A DNA stretch of 64,000 bases from Narthecium ossifragum. Its lineage: Eukaryota; Streptophyta; Magnoliopsida; Dioscoreales; Nartheciaceae. Numbering within the stretch: position 1 is the stretch's first letter; each line of letters opens with the position of its first letter. The translations under genes were made by a program, and so were the position numbers. The DNA lies in contig OY986972.1 in NCBI GenBank assembly GCA_963920575.1, positions 16,286,502 to 16,350,501 of the forward strand, given 5' to 3'. The notes below the pieces were generated by a model, which saw nothing but the letters and a program-made list of their open reading frames with translations, had not been told where the DNA came from and searched no databases. Positions 1-12,609 of this stretch are shown here, piece after piece.

Positions 1-1597
1 CCAAGGTTTTGTGGGATTTGGTAGAGTTTCCGATAATATTTCTCGCCGGTCGAACGCCGGAGAACCCATGAGGATTGATCTTTCTTGAGAAAGGATCGAT
101 CATTCTTGGGGCATCATGCCTGGCCCGTGCATGATCGATCATCTGGTGTAAATTGATCGATCATTTCTTTTGGCTGGCATGGACGGGTCCCGGGTTACGA
201 AGATGATTGATCATCTTGGAGGGATGATCGATCCTTTTTGGCTTGATAGGGATGAAACTTTTGGTTCACTAAGAAGATCGATTATCACTACGAAGATGAT
301 CAATCATGTTAGTGACAGGAAGGTGTTTTCAGTGGTTTTTACCCGTGGGGCTTCGCATGTACGGGTTTACTTTACCACTTTATACCTTGTATTAAGCATG
401 TTAGCCCCACATTGAGGGGTAGTGGTGAACCAGGAGAGTGATGACTCCCGGGATATGTAGATAGTCATGTTGTTTTGTTAGCTGTGTTTACCGGGGTTGC
501 TTCCCGTAGCATGCTATTCTTTTATGAACTGGCTGCAGTTGGTGGGGTTACCACTGTAGCAGTTCCTTGTCTTATTTATCTATTCACCACCCTCGGCTGG
601 CACGGTGCCGAGCCCAGACCATGTTTATTATCATCACATATGTTACATGTTTATCTGCTCTCCTGCTTGTGTTCATAGCATGCATTTGATTGTGCATTAG
701 ATGTATAAGATTAGGACGTGGGTGATCTGCTGTATCGCCTTCCCAAGGCTTGGAAGCTCGAATTTTGCCTTAGGACTGGGGCTGGGTAGCTTGGTCAAGG
801 TTTGAATGACCGTGTTTAGTCGAATTTGATGATAGGCCTAGATGACTTGAACACTTGTTGATCGATGTTTTAGAGGTCGTGTTGGCCTCGAGCCGGGTTC
901 TGAGGTGTAGCCGGTGTCCGATTTTCTTCTCTCTTAAGTAGAGGGTGTGCCTACTCAGCAGTGTTGTCTTCCCACCTAGCAGTGATGGTCTCCTGCTTGT
1001 GAGATGGCAGTGTTGGTTTCCTACCTCACTGATAGTGACCCAGTATGTGACCAGCTCGGCTGGAAGACCATGACTGAGGCCTCTCATGGACACGCGGTGG
1101 AGTTATGGGGCCCCTGTGTACACCCAGGCCTTGCTAGAGGGCGACACTGTTGCGTTTCCCTCTTCCTTCTGTGAGTCGTAATGTAGTTTCCCTGCTGAGC
1201 TTAGTTGCTCATTCCTACCCGGGCTGTGTTTTGTAGGTGCAGGCGTTAGCTCCTGTTTGGTGGCCGCTACCGGGCAGTTGGTTGGCGGCGTCTGGCGGTG
1301 TTTGAGGAGTGGTGATCTTTCAGCATAACCCTTATATAGTTAGCCTCCTACGGGAGTGTATAATTGTTTGTAACTTGATTTCCCCTCTTCGAGGGATTTT
1401 AGACTTGTATCACTTTGGGTTGTAATCTTTTATTATTTGAGGTTTCTGTTAATTTGGAATTATTTAATTGAAGGTGCTTGATGAATTTTAGGGAAACCAG
1501 TAGTTTAGAGGGAACCCTCGCCAATATTTTTGCAGTTAGTTAGGTTCCGGTTCGCGTCCCCCGGCCCGGTTGGGCTTTCGCGGGTCGGGGCACGACA
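1..1597 (+). repeat. 3' part of a chromovirus-type LTR, cut by the window edge
   Basis: The segment ends in the motif GGGTCGGGGCACGACA, the same terminus (…GGCGCGACA) as the complete LTRs at 27450-29732 and 57299-59657 read on the opposite strand. It shares their inner modules, such as the boundary near 1200-1240 and the terminal block near 1500-1590. Its start lies outside the window, so neither length nor target duplication can be judged. Positions 73-305 carry four pairs of ATCGAT-core palindromes. No coding sequence is present. Confidence 0.75.
73..305. repeat. Array of four palindrome pairs (21-22 bp spacing)
   Basis: GATCGATC or one-mismatch versions start at 73/94, 133/155, 205/226 and 276/298. 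The spacing inside pairs is 21, 22, 21 and 22 bp, and pair-to-pair steps are 60, 72 and 71 bp. The architecture is the same as in the arrays at 13480, 17907 and 33471. Function unknown. Confidence 0.8.
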
Positions 1598-2430
1598 GCT
1601 GGGCTTTATGCTCACCCTACCCGGACTGCGTTTTGAAGGTGCAGTCGCCGCTCCTTCCACTTCAGTAGTCGCAGGCGGATTAGCTTTTGAAGGCGCTTCC
1701 ACTTCGGGGCAAACTTTGAGGTTATTGGCAGACTTGAGGACTTCATTTCAGTAATTTATACTTGTTTTGATGTCATTTAGTATTGTGCACTTGTACTTCT
1801 TATTTTGAGGACAAATTGTGTAGCTCTAGATTTAAGTTAATGAGAAAGGATGTTTTCTTCGGGACGTTTGGTTGCTTGCATCAGTTGATGCATTACATCA
1901 ATTGATGTTGCACCAGTTGATGCATTCTTTTCTTATCTTCTTTGTTTGGTTGTTTGTATCAACTGACGTAGTATTAGCTCATTTTCTGTTTTGTTGGTAT
2001 GTATTGCATCAGTTGATACAGCTATTTCATCCAATCCAATACTTTATTTTCTATTTGGTTGGTATGTGATATATCACATGATACTACGTGATGCATCAAC
2101 TGATGCTGCATCAGTTGATGCAACCAGTTTTGTTGCATCACCTAATGCTACATGAAGCCACCTTTTTGCATCAACTGTTGCAGCATCAGTTGATGCATCT
2201 GATCAACAAAACAAGGGTTTGGACCATGATGCATGCAATAGTTTATGTAGGCAACCAAACGCCCCCTAAATGTTTAAATTAGGTATGTAATAGTTAAATT
2301 AGTTGTAAAGTTACATTTATCCCCTTAGGATAAATTGTCCAAAATTATAGCATATATATACTTGTTACACCTATTGATAATATAATTAGGTTTTGGTGGC
2401 TCACGTCCTGATCTAGATAGGTTTTCTGGC
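1598..2430 (+). repeat. Decayed LTR fragment interrupted by a MITE
   Basis: Directly after the LTR end at 1597 comes a second LTR-like text resembling the 3' part of the solo LTR at 19272-22746: a block resembling the 22270-22330 region, then after the MITE a stretch with 'ggtggctcacgtcc' and 'gggttttctgg'-like text. It is split by the MITE at 1861-2266. The distal end near 2390-2480 carries short duplicated pieces (cttgttacacctattg three times), so the boundary is approximate. Confidence 0.5.
1861..2266. mobile_element. MITE, Tourist/Harbinger-like
   Basis: The ends form an inverted repeat: GGGACGTTTGGTTGC at 1861-1875 and the complement of GGGGCGTTTGGTTGC at 2251-2265 (14 of 15 bases match). 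The sequence after the right end begins TAA, which fits the TWA target preference of Tourist elements, but the left flank does not preserve it. The interior is filled with repeated GCATCAGTTGATGC-type palindromes. It has no coding capacity. A related copy lies near 59881. Confidence 0.6.
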
Positions 2431-2814
2431 TCACGTCCTTGCTTGTTACACCTATTGACGATATATTGACGATATATATACTTGTTACACCTATTGTGAC
2501 AATATCCCAATATGGAAGCATCCTCATAATGTCCGTCTTGAAATCAGACAAACTTATATTAAATTAGGGCCATATCAACCCAAATTAGACGAGTACTCAC
2601 GATCAGAATTCGAACGACAATATCACCAATTTCAACAATCTTGGTTCAACCAATAATTCCTTGGTTAGAATACTCTCCTTTTAAAGATGCGGCATTTTGT
2701 TTTTAATGCTTTCGTTTTTAAAAGAATACATATGCACAAGCAGCACAACCCACATTTACTGTTGAAGGGTTTAGAAGCTGAAAAAGAGTTAAAAATGGGG
2801 AAATATGTGCACTT

Positions 2815-4744
2815 TTGACACATATGGGAGGCCATGCTTCTTCACACAATAATGTCGTGAATGCGGCTAATGACTTAACGAATATCACACGACATATTGA
2901 CAAAGTCATTAATGATCAAACTTCGAAAGAGATAAATAAGAATAGATTACGCCTAACGGCAACAATTGAGAGTGTACAATGGATAAGTTTTCAAGCTTGT
3001 GGATTACAAGGTCATGATGAATCACCAAATTTATAAGGGTAATCTCATTGAGTTGACAAAATTTATGGGAAGATTGAATGTTAATATTGCAGATGTTGTA
3101 TTGGAGGATGCTTCAAAAAATACAATGTATACATCACCAAAGATTCAGAAAGATATTTTACATATTCTCGCTACCAAAGTGTGGAATAAAATTTGTAATG
3201 AGGTGGGGGATGCTAAGTTTTGCATTCTAGTTGATGAAGCGAAAGATGCATCCAATAAAGAGCAAATTGCTATTGCTCTTAGATTTGTTGATACTCATTG
3301 AACAATATGTGAGCGTTTCTTTAAGTTTTTGCATGTTATCGATACATCATCATCAACACTTAAGAAATAAATATCTGATGTTCTCACTCACCATAATTTG
3401 CAGATTCACAATATATGAGGTAAGGGGTATGATGGCGCGAGCAATATGCGTGTGCATATAATGATTTATAGGCTTTGTTTCTTAGAGATTGCCCACATGC
3501 CTACTATGTGCATTACTTTTCCCACCAGTTGCAACTAGCGTTAGTTGGGGTCGTTGAGAAGGGGCACTCAATTTGGCTTTTGTTTTCAAAATTGACTATT
3601 ACTGTGAATCTTGTTATTGTTTCTTCAAAACGTCATTCAGAGTTACAGAAAGCACAATGCATTGAGATTGCTTGTTTTGTGGCTAGTAGGGAGCGCGAGA
3701 CTGGTAGAATGCTTAATCAGATTGGCTCCTTACAACAAGCTGAAACTACCCAAGGGGCTCTCACTTTGATTCTATTAGCAGCTTAGCCGATACATATGAT
3801 GCGACAATTACTGTGCTTGAAGGTATTATGGATGTGGGCTCCTCTAACTTCATACGTGGAGAAGCTATGGGTTCTTTGATGGTGATGAGGTCTTTTGATT
3901 TCTTACTTATCTTGCATTTAAGGAATAAGCTTATGGGGGTTATAGATTTGCTTTGTCACACCTTGCAATAAAAATCACTTGGCATCTTAAATGCGATGGA
4001 TCTAGTCTCGACTACAAAAGCATTTATTCAAGCTTTGAGAGATGATGGTTTCGATATTCTCCTTACGCATCTTATATTAGTTTGCGGACACCATGATATT
4101 GATTTCCCTGATATGAGTGCTTGTTATAAACAAATCAGTCGTTCTTCTCAGTGAAAAGATCACATCTTAGTTAAGCATCATTATCATTATGATATATTTA
4201 ATACTATAATTGATTTTCAGTTGGAAGAACTAAACACTAGATTCAATGACAATGGAGTAGAATTTCTCACGCTAAGCTCTGCTTTGGAACCCAAGGACAA
4301 CTTTAAATTGTTTAATATTGATCAAATTTACAGTTTAGCCGAGAAATTTTATCTTACTGATTTTACTGAACAAGACATGCGCTATTTGAGATGCCAGCAT
4401 GAACATTATAAGCTCGATGTTCTTTGTCATGTAAAGTTTCAAAATTTGTCCACTGTTCTCAAATTATGTCAACAACTGGTGTAGACAAACAAGACACAAC
4501 ACTACAAAATGATTGATAGGCTAATTCGCCTTTTGTTAAGTCTATCTGTTTCCACAACCATTGCAAAGCTAGCATTTTCAACTATGAAGCTTAAGACTGT
4601 TACTCGCAATAAAATGGATGCGGATTTTTTGAAAAATTCTATGATTATCTACATCGAGAAAGAGAGCTTGCTCAAGATATTGACACTGATGAAATAATTG
4701 ATGAATTTTATAATCAAAAGAACCGTCAGGCACAACTTCGATAA
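2815..4744 (+). pseudogene. hAT transposase pseudogene (DUF4371 plus hAT dimerisation domain)
   Basis: Several consecutive but frame-shifted reading segments resemble the plant TTF-type/ZMYM1-like hAT transposases. At 2815-3300 lies the part with 'LVDEAKDASNKEQIA', the hallmark of the DUF4371 catalytic region. A middle part (3475-3786) contains 'YYVHYFSHQLQLALV'. The C-terminal dimerisation domain (4221-4741) has 'SLAEKFY.TDFTEQD' and 'ERAFS.MK'-like text with degenerate residues. Stops and frameshifts separate these parts, so no functional product is expected. The 3' end of this element appears to lie near 7605, after a nested second copy. Confidence 0.8.
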
Positions 4745-6031
4745 TATAAGTTTACGCATTTTAATTTATTCACAAGTTCCTATGCTCTTATAGTATGCCT
4801 ATCTGTATGCCAATTTGCCTACTACTGTTGATTTGATTATAATCAGAGACGGACAATGAAGTGTTTGTAACTCTTATTTTATCCTTCTGTTTATTTTGAC
4901 AATTCTATGTTTCAAACTTTTCTTATAATTGCCTGGTTTGCCAATGGCTTATAGACGTTTAGCAATGGTTTAAGTCATCATGATTGATTTCTGATGGTTT
5001 TTTGAAAACATGAACTCACACTTTTTATCAGGAATCTATTTTCTAGAGTTCCTGATGCTAAGCCTATAGAGAATCAACTTACATTGAAATTTTTGACATG
5101 CAAGGGATTCCTCCGGAAATTTTGGCAGCTCATTATGGTGAAGGTAACTTCTACTTTATTTGTTATGCATGGTTGCTCTATGATTTATATTCAAACATTT
5201 TCATCCACTCGCTAAGTTCGGGACAATGTCTTGTTTAGCATAAAGATGAATGGTTGTTCTAAGATTTCTATGCATGGTTGCGACATTTTCTAAAGATGAC
5301 CAAAGCGTATATAATGTATGTTTAGCATAGTGCCATGTTGACTAATGGATTGTTTTTATTGATTTGGTTTCATACATAACCTAATTAAATATGTTATATC
5401 ATTATTATGGACTAAGTAGTGCGGACCTAAGTGTAGGCTGCACCGGGTTGTAGCCCAGGCAGCCCACAAGAAAGCCTTTTAAGGGATATTTAAGGATATT
5501 TGGTTTAGGCCTAGGATATTTGGTTTAGCCCAGCTAGAAAAAAATAAAAAATGTACAGCCCAAAGACCAAGCCCACTTAAGGGTTATGTACTTGAGTTTG
5601 AGCAAGCCCACCGGCCCCATCCGAACCCTAAAATCAGGAAACGCAGAGAGAGAGAAATCATTTTTCTTCTCTCTATCTTCTCCTTTTCTCCATCCAAATC
5701 CCAAATTGATCTCCTTTTCTCCATCTAAATCCCAAATTATTTCTTCCCTGAAAATTTTGGAGATCAAATACTCACAATTTCATATCTTCCATCAATTCCA
5801 TGTAAGGGATAGAGGGAGATTCAAACTCTTCTTCATCTTCATCGAAAAGAGGTAATTTCTTCCTATTTCTTTATTAGATTCTTTAGTGTTTTTTAATTAT
5901 TCTTGAAAAATGGTGGCTTGATTCTTGTGTTTTAATGGTGGAATTGATTCCATACGGGAAAAACCTAGTTTTTTGGGGTTGTGTTATTGTATAGATTAGG
6001 GATTAGGGAAACGAAAAGATGATGGTATGAT

Positions 6032-6033
<2 letters not shown>

Positions 6034-6086
<53 letters not shown>
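6034..6086. repeat. (TA)n microsatellite
   Basis: An uninterrupted TA dinucleotide run of about 53 bp lies in the non-coding leader of the nested hAT copy. Confidence 0.95.
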
Positions 6087-6089
<3 letters not shown>

Positions 6090-6201
6090 CACCTAAAGCA
6101 TGCTTAGAAGTAAATAATGAATTAGTTTATGGGAATATGGTAGTTGATGATGAAGCATGCTTAAGAGACAAGAGTTAAAAATTAATTAATTGGTTTAGGA
6201 G

Positions 6202-6654
6202 ATGGAGACCGGAGAGTTAGGGGCCCATCCTCACATTTGCAGTTTAGCCGAGAAATTTTATCCTACTGATTTTACTGAACAAGACATACGTTATTTGAGA
6301 TGCCAGCTTGAACATTATAAGATTGATGTGCTTTGTCATGCAAAGTTTCAGAATTTATCCACCGTTTTCGAATTATGTCGACAACTTATGGAGACAAATA
6401 AGGCACAACACTACAATATGATTGATAGATTAATTCGTATTTTGTTAACTCTAGATGTTTCCATAACCACTACAGAGCGAGCATTTTCGGCTATGAAGCT
6501 AGTTAAGACTGTTATTCGCAATAAAATGGACGAGGATTTTTTGAAAGATTCTATGGTTATCTATATCGAAAGAGAGCTTGCTCAAGATATTGACACTGAT
6601 GAGATAATTGACGAATTTTATGATCAAAAGAACCGTCGGGCACAACTTCGCTAG
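6202..6654 (+). pseudogene. hAT transposase C-terminal remnant, open frame of 150 codons
   Basis: Residues 13-150 are the hAT dimerisation domain, clearly paralogous to 4330-4741: 'SLAEKFY.TDFTEQDIRYL', then 'ITTTERAFSAMK' and 'ELAQDIDTDEIIDEF'. The catalytic part is absent, and the first dozen residues (METGELGAHPHIC) come from unrelated leader sequence, so the ATG is fortuitous. The open frame reflects youth rather than function. A domesticated dimerisation-domain protein cannot be excluded from sequence alone but nothing supports it. Confidence 0.75.
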
Positions 6655-7619
6655 TGTAAGCTTATGCTTTTTAATTTATTCACAAGTTCCTATGTTTGTA
6701 TACTGTCTTTGATTGTTATCTATATTGAAATAAATTTTTCATTTGAAAATTTGACTCATTTGTCTTACATCCTTTCTCAGTTATATAGCTGACTGATCAG
6801 AATGAGGAAGCATCATTTCTCAGTTTTTTTCTATTCCAGTAGACATCACATCTCAGGAAACAATGGCATGAACCTGCCTTTACCCATCCACATCGATGTC
6901 ACAGAATGAGCATTGTCGGCTTTACATGTGGAGATGGAAATTGAAGAATAATGCCATCTAGTTGTTGGAGTAAGTTTTTTGGAAGTTTAGGCTGCAATAT
7001 GATCATGATCTCGTATTTCAAAATGTACATCTGATTTGGATTTTTCATAGCCTATTTAGCTATTGTAATGTTGCATTGCTTGTTCCTAACCTTATGACAA
7101 GTTCCTAGTATTTATGTCATCAAATTGGTTGAGTTGTTAATTTTGCTCATCTTTAGACTATTGGCCATACCGGAATTTGCTATTGCATTTGTTCACAATT
7201 TATTGTATCAAAATGATGATATTTCTTTGTCAATGTTAGACTATTTGAAACCTTAATGGAATTTGTGTTTTGTCAAAACAATAGCTTTTAGTGCTATTAA
7301 ATTTTGTGGAATCAAATAAGGCAGCCCGAGCGGACTTCAAATCCTGATCCGACCCTTGGACTGACCATCTAGTTAATAGAGAAACGGTAGTTTATTCACT
7401 TCGGCAGTAAAAAACAAATGAATCCAACATGAAGGCCATTTTTATGGGCAATCTGATCTTGACCTCAACCAAAATGGCTAACCTTCAATCCTCTCGTAAA
7501 ACATGGTTTCTATATGCTTCCCAGTATCCTATTACTTTCCAGTAATAACTCTTATTGCTATTAAATTTTATGAAATGAAGCAAGACAGTCCGAGCGGACT
7601 TCAAATCCAATGCTTGGGT

Positions 7620-9676
7620 TTTTGCAGAGATCTAAGGCCGAGGTCATTCTTGTATGTTTGTAGATATATATAGCACGATGGGATGTCATGGATGACATGT
7701 TATCGCTATCACCACTAACATTTTACGCGTAACGTGACTAATTAATTACTTCCCTAATTTCTCTTCCTATATCTGTTTATATCACAGAATGTCTGCTTTC
7801 AGCGTCACCAAAACCGTGGGCCGCAAGGAAACTATTTCGCTGTACATAGTGAAGAATGATATGACCTCTGTCCGATTTTTCTCAACAAAGAGATCAGTAA
7901 AGCTTCCATTGTGGTCTAGTACCATTGGCAAATGAGTTCTGAACAGATTGTTTCTTTTCTTTTTTTAAAAAATTTTTAGGAGGCTAGGCAAAACAAACTT
8001 CTGACCAGATTATTGAGTGTCTGCACGAGTCTTATATGTCCCTTTCCAGTTCAATCAACAATAATCAGATCTAGTTGTCGGGATGGAAATTACCGAAATC
8101 CCCTAGGAAAATGATATTGGATCGATCAACTTTAAATCCTACATATACCAAAAAGATATATCTAATTAAATTAGTTCCGCTTATCCCTATTATTGACACG
8201 ATTTTTTCTAAGCCCATAAGGCAGCTAAAGCAGAAGACTCTTTGGGAGCAGTAGTGGCCGAAAGTCAGTGTTCCGGGCCCAACTATTAAAGAATTTTATC
8301 ACAATAAGCATATGAAACTAATGCCGACGAAATAATATGGACTAGCAATCCAGCAAGGAGCCACTTTTATTGTATTTTTTGACAATAACCATTCAGTTTA
8401 TTTGAGAAAATAAGGCATGGTACAATTTCCTCCACACATCATGATCTACTAAGGGATCTGATAGGATCAACCTGAGTCATAGACAGCTGGTATTTAACTT
8501 CTCTAGGAATGCAACACCAAAGAACAATTCTCCTTCATCGGCGGATCTACAATCCTATAGTGTTGCTGTCAAAGGTGAATGATGTACCCTGCTTTCCTCA
8601 TTCTCTGCTTCTATAGCTTCAGGCTAAATTAGACAGCTTCCCAGACTTTAAGAACAACTTAAAGAAGGAGAATCATGTCTTTGATCTAGCCTTATCTGAT
8701 TGAATCATCCTCATCATACCTTTAAAACTGATAGGTAAAATGCTTCTTCCCCATGCATAATCTAGAGCCACTGATGTATATAAACAATTCATTTGTTTGT
8801 TATAGGAGTATATGCTATTGACCAAGTGTTTCAGCAGGATCACAAATCACACAGGTTTAACCCTGGACATCATGTTGCAGAAAGCCTTTGTACTCCATTT
8901 CCAGTATGTTATACTATACACTGCTACAAAATCAATAACCAATGTCATCTCTCAAAAGCACTAACATATAATTTAGGTACACAAGGCAAAATGCCAGAAA
9001 AGAAACACAAAACAGATAGATGCCATAATCATAAAACACAAGCCAACATGTATCGTGTAATCTAATCTAAAAGCCAATTTATATAAAATATACCTGCCAA
9101 TAGATTGAATTCTATGTTTGCGACAACTACACTTACACTAAAGAAAACACCTCAGTAATAATCCACTCACACTCAAAGACGGATAGTCATCTAGCTCTCT
9201 TGACAAAAAAAAAACAGACATCAGAGCACCATTTGCTGTCTATAGACCTTAGAAAACACAATTTCATCTCGAAAGAAAAAAAAGATGGAGAAAACTTGAA
9301 CAACATTTGGCATGAATATAAAAGATGAGAGAATACTTCATTTTTTGCTTCTATAACCAATAGCCTGCAGCTATCCTACAGAAATCCTAGGTTATCGCTG
9401 GCCAAGAATCATTAATAGTATGATGCACTACAAAGGCACAATTAGTGATTCATGTGAAATAGCATTATGACACTGCCAATATGTTTCATCTATGTTATGC
9501 ATATGGAAATAAGAAAACAGCAAATATATAATCCTCAAAGATGAAGTATGGCCACAGTAGGTGCCAGTATAATCACATCATTGCATATGTTCAAAAGGGG
9601 TTTTTTTTCTTTTTTGCACAACCCAAAGTGAAACTATACATAATGACTAAAAAGCGGATATTTAAGTACTCACTTG
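7620..9676. other. Intergenic stretch, no gene recognised
   Basis: AT-rich sequence downstream of the NFD4-like gene. The only open frames are short: a 48-codon frame at 7789-7935 and a 90-codon frame at 8793-9065. Neither resembles a family I know. No inverted-repeat element ends were found. Confidence 0.6.
7789..7935 (+). CDS. Small open frame, 48 codons, unrecognised
   Basis: An ATG-initiated frame encodes a basic peptide starting MSAFSVTKTVGRKE and ending at TGA. I do not recognise it. It has no clear signal peptide or membrane segment and no neighbour that explains it. It could be an exon of a lost gene or chance. Confidence 0.15.
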   Translation: MSAFSVTKTVGRKETISLYIVKNDMTSVRFFSTKRSVKLPLWSSTIGK

Positions 9677-12353
9677 TCATGGTGCAGCCAATGATTGTAG
9701 CCTTGGAACTATAACCTGCTTGTAGAACATCCTAGTTCTCATGAACAATGCCAATGCAACAACAGACCCAAAGATGCAAACAGATGCCATAATGAGAAAT
9801 GACAGCATGAAGCAGTGTCTGCCACTGCATGTTTGCATTCTGGATGACTCCATGTCATATATATATCCCACCAATCTTACAGAGAGTATATAAGAACCAA
9901 AGGGGCTTCCGACTGCAACAGTGTTAAAAATGGTCCCAAAATGCCTAATACCAAATATTTCTGAAGTGATGCTTGGCATCAATACCCATAGAGAACCATA
10001 GCACACACCCACAATTATAGAACCCATGTATAAAGCACCAGATATACCAGAAGATATGACTAAGTGACCGATACTCATGACTGCAAGTGTCATGACTATG
10101 AATAATGGTCTTGCATAGCCACGCGTACGAAGCAAGTAATCTGATATGTAACCAACACCAAAACGCCCCAGAAAATTCCATATACTCCATAGAGAAATTA
10201 GAGTACTAGTCTCCATGCTTGTGTAGCCAAGAGAAGCCCCTATCTGACTGATATTATTTACCGTTGCTAATCCCGAGCCTAGTCCACATGCTATGGCCAA
10301 AAACAATAACCAGAAATTACAAGTGCACATGGCCTCCAAAAGATTCAAATTCTCTCCCACTGTCAGCAGCAGATCATCTCGGTCTGCTGAGCCATGCCTA
10401 CTACTGGAAGGCACTTTCTCAGGTGCAATATGCTCATGATCCACGCAATCCTTTGCCTCTAATAGTGTATTATGGATCTGTTCTTTAGCTTCAAATGACC
10501 CTTTATTATCTATCAATCGAGTAGTTTCATGAGTAAATCCCTCTGACGGCATCTCTGAATCTGTAATTCTTGCTCTAATTACAATGGATAGTGGAGAGAG
10601 TAGCAGTAGCAAGAGAATGACAAATACCAAAATATGGCCTGACAGTCCCAATGCAAAAACATGTTCGCCTATTATCACAAGCATAAGATAACCAGCAACT
10701 ACTAAGGAAATGATGGAGAAAGCATTTAGATGTTGCTTGTCATCTCTTCTATTTGTGCAATGAACTTGTACAACGCACATAAGTGATAAAGAAAGGAGAG
10801 TTGGCAAGAGAGCAAGCATTAGAAGAAAAGAACTTGCATTGCCTCTGAATGTTGTTTGATATACTTGAACTAATATCGCTCCACTTAGACCAAGAAATCC
10901 CTGAAGAGCAAAAATGTATTAAACACTTTCAGAACACCAGGGCAAGAATTAACTAAGCACTAGTCGGAGATATAAGAGATGCGAGTGAAACATCCAAACG
11001 AAATTAAATGCGCAGAAACAATTTGATGACTACCAAAAATGAAATTTGCATCTCGTGATTTCCATTGCCAGATCATGTCACCAGATGGCTTCTAACGACA
11101 AGAAACTCTAACATCAATCCCATGAAGATTTAGGGTACCGCTGAATATTTCTGTACCAGAATGAGTAGTGGTATTAAATCCTCCCCCATCTTGAGTATAA
11201 ATAACTAAAAATCATTTCGAGAGAATAATAACAGAGACATAGTGTCAATGACTAAGGCCTAGCTGCAAACTTCGAAATGAAATGGAATCTACAGATTCAT
11301 GAATTGAACCCAGTATGCCAAGAACCAAATTGAGAAAAACTAGGAAATTGAAAACGAAGAGATTGCTTGGACAATCACAGAACTGATATCAAATATCTGG
11401 ACATGTCTTGCATAGGTCCAGCTCATGGGAGATTCTGTAAGCTACCAATAAATGTTCTTGCTGATCAGATGGTATAACTACCTAAGAGACAAACATATAG
11501 CTTAAGGTCCTAAACCAAAAAAGTTAGATTTCATTACCACCCCTCTCCAGTCTCCACCACTTATTGTCCCATGGAAAAATCAAAATATCCAAAGCCTATT
11601 AAATCACCTGTGCTCTAAATCTAACAAATCAAGGCTACTTATATGCTAACTGGAATCAGTATTAACTCCTCCTAAAATACATCTTGAAGAATTGAAATCC
11701 ATCTCTGCTCCTCTTTCATCATCCCCATAACAACCCACATAAAATCCTCATTTTGGCCATCACCGAAGCTTTTGAACAGAGTAGATATACTATTATACAA
11801 CATAAATACGGAAAATAGTGAAACACTGTAGTCGCCAAATCCGGCACGTATGACCAATTCATTCAGCACGGCCCGTAGTTTCTACCTTCATGATGCCAAT
11901 CACAGTGCCGCGGCTATCCGGGAAGTTCTCCACCACAGTAACAACGTTCGCCGTATTAAAGAACGTCTGTGACTGGGCAGCAAGAAGCATAAAGACGCAC
12001 ATGAGAGCTACCGGGGGTCTTTGGAGGTACCCCATCACAGAGAGCCACATGGGTAAATAGCCAGCGAAGCAAAGGGCCGCGCCGGCGGCGAGAACCACCC
12101 ACCGGTGACGTCCTCGGGGGTCGCACGAGACGAGTAGGCCTGAGAAGATTCCGGCGTTGGCGCCGACGTCCTTAAAGAAGGCCACTGAATCGAGGGTGGA
12201 CTGATCGTATTCCTGGGAGGCCTTTAGGAGAGGCGAGTACACGCCGAAGCAGTACGACGATCCCGCGGCGCACTGGATCCACACGCTGGCCACCGTCGCC
12301 GCCCACTTCCCGGCGTCGCCGCCGCGAGGCGGCACCGCTTTCTGAGTCGTCAT
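9677..12353 (-). CDS. NFD4/nodulin-like major facilitator superfamily transporter, two exons
   Basis: The spliced gene has exon 1 at 12353-11886 and exon 2 at 10900-9677, giving 563 residues, the usual size for plant NFD4/nodulin-like MFS proteins. The donor is ATG-AAG|GTAGAA and the acceptor TCTTCAG|GGATTT. The junction is phase 0 and yields the family-typical GIMKGFLGLSGAI. Exon 1 encodes the Nodulin-like domain (KWAATVASVWIQCAAGSSYCFGVYSPLLK is interrupted by no stop). Exon 2 holds further membrane segments, a hydrophilic loop near residues 240-300 and the C-terminal six-helix half. I chose the ATG at 12353 over the one at 12407 because family homology starts just after MTTQKA. The substrate is unknown for most of the family; a membrane location is expected. 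No frameshift or internal stop was found. Confidence 0.9.
10901..11885 (-). other. Intron of the NFD4-like gene
   Basis: The 985-bp GT-AG intron is AT-rich and phase 0. Small open frames inside it (for example 11672-11869) are chance. No transposon insertion is evident in it. Confidence 0.85.
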
Positions 12354-12591
12354 CGGCGCCGCGTGTCCTCGCGTGGCAACGCGGGATTCATAGTTGTTAT
12401 AAAACACAGTCTTTAAGGCCAGAAGTCATATATTGTGCGCTAAATTTCACATTTATTACCTGTAAAATATGCTAATTATAAATTTAGTATATGAGCTTTT
12501 GATAATTACAAATTTGGTATCTCAAGGATCTTAACTTACCACATTAGTATCTACCGTCAGTTATCGTTCTCAACAGTTGATGGTATTCCGC

Positions 12592-12609
12592 TCACGTGAT
12601 ATCACGTGA
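12592..12609. promoter_or_regulatory. 18-bp perfect palindrome with two G-boxes upstream of the NFD4-like gene
   Basis: TCACGTGATATCACGTGA contains two CACGTG cores 10 bp apart, about 240 bp upstream of the chosen start codon. CACGTG is the established binding core of plant bHLH and bZIP factors. Its use here is inference. The surrounding 12440-12640 text (repeated 'aatttggtat'-like phrases) may itself belong to a DNA transposon. Confidence 0.4.

Larger units (their letters stand above)
5417..7358 (+). mobile_element. Second, internally deleted hAT element nested in the first
   Basis: The left end (5417-5475) carries a degenerate form of the CAGGGGCGGA terminus and the subterminal block 'ggctgcaccgggttgtagcc'. 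The right end (7318-7358) carries 'gcagcccgagcggacttcaa' followed by a degenerate inverse terminus. Both match the ends of the intact non-autonomous element at 50450-51360. A near repeat of the right end occurs again at 7578-7610, so the older copy seems to end there and this copy sits inside it. Flanking octamers (GACTAAGT, GACTGACC) match at only 5 of 8 bases. Confidence 0.6.

Noticed and set aside
6202..6654. Intact small host gene with a hAT dimerisation domain
   Set aside because: The start lies in unrelated leader sequence and the element termini enclose it; it is a deleted transposon copy.
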